A DNA stretch of 64,000 nucleotides, from assembly GCF_002115785.1 (NCBI RefSeq), contig NZ_JFJY01000008.1, positions 124,001 through 188,000 on the forward strand. The letters run 5' to 3'. The translations under genes and the position numbers were made by a program. The notes under the pieces were generated by a model. It was given only the letters and a program-made list of their open reading frames with translations, had not been told where the DNA came from and did no database searches. Positions 63,813 to 64,000 of this stretch are shown here, one piece after another. The stretch comes from Thalassospira sp. MCCC 1A03138 (lineage in GTDB: Bacteria > Pseudomonadota > Alphaproteobacteria > Rhodospirillales > Thalassospiraceae). How positions within the stretch are numbered: position 1 is the first letter of the stretch; each line of letters begins with the position of its first letter.

Positions 63813-64000
63813 TCCAAGCCCTCGTTTCTTGTTATTGGATGGCCATGTCAAAGAATTGGGCCTCAATCCGCGACCATAGGTTAGCCGGAAATCGCCGTAA
63901 AGCCCCGTTTTCTGTATTTAATATGCGTTGCAACTGTTCGAAAGGGGTTGCAAACCCGTCCGATCGAACAGGTATGAAACAAAAAGCGCCGGGGGAATGT

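Overview
The window looks like chromosomal DNA from a marine or soil alphaproteobacterium of the Rhodospirillales, with Thalassospira or a close relative as my best guess. This rests on recognised gene content and order (purM-purN divergent from DUF2066-perM-hdaA, very small aa3-type oxidase subunit IV genes, a SAM-II riboswitch, DUF1244) and on moderately high GC with alphaproteobacterial codon use. I ran no database search. Nearly all of the window is coding. I see no tRNA, rRNA, CRISPR array, insertion sequence or phage gene.

Layout. 1-4.7 kb: a partial lipoprotein, a choloylglycine-hydrolase-family Ntn hydrolase, aspS and a SixA-type phosphatase. 4.9-8.6 kb: ppk-ppx polyphosphate operon. 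8.8-11.9 kb: DUF1835 protein, LysR regulator, NmrA-like reductase. 12-15.9 kb: rnd, then a zinc-protease/rimK/M14-deacylase operon. 15.9-21.1 kb: hdaA, perM and DUF2066 divergent from purMN. 21.2-25 kb: a small secreted protein, two tandem 42-44 aa oxidase subunit IV-like genes missed by ordinary ORF cut-offs, ndk and an ABC-F ATPase. 25-26.4 kb: an orphan RTX protein. 26.4-29 kb: an arsR-ACR3-arsC-arsH arsenic operon. 29-39.2 kb: diguanylate cyclase, LysE exporter, ArsR-AHSA1 pair, a 14-TM drug exporter, GNAT, DUF899 and DUF2339 proteins. 39.3-41.9 kb: metNIQ methionine importer behind a SAM-II riboswitch and a leader terminator. 42-45.8 kb: a three-gene operon whose middle gene encodes a vertebrate-type protein-arginine deiminase (PAD). 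45.8-49.8 kb: holC, pepA, nnrS, GNAT. 49.9-53 kb: AmmeMemoRadiSam genes (amrS divergent from a fused amrB-amrA). 53-64 kb: cysQ, a chemoreceptor, an MFS transporter, a Sua5/TsaC protein, a D-2-hydroxyacid dehydrogenase, DUF4336, an acid phosphatase, acylphosphatase, DUF1244 and a HAD hydrolase.

The most unusual item is the PAD operon. The 767-residue protein keeps the PAD catalytic Asp, His-x-Asp and Cys in near-consensus blocks, has no signal peptide, and sits between two proteins I do not recognise, in DNA that looks less GC-rich than its surroundings. Other points of interest are the SAM-II/terminator/upstream-ORF arrangement before a metN that lacks its regulatory domain, two ArsR genes whose putative operators overlap their own start codons with almost no leader, the tandem subunit IV genes and the RimK cluster.
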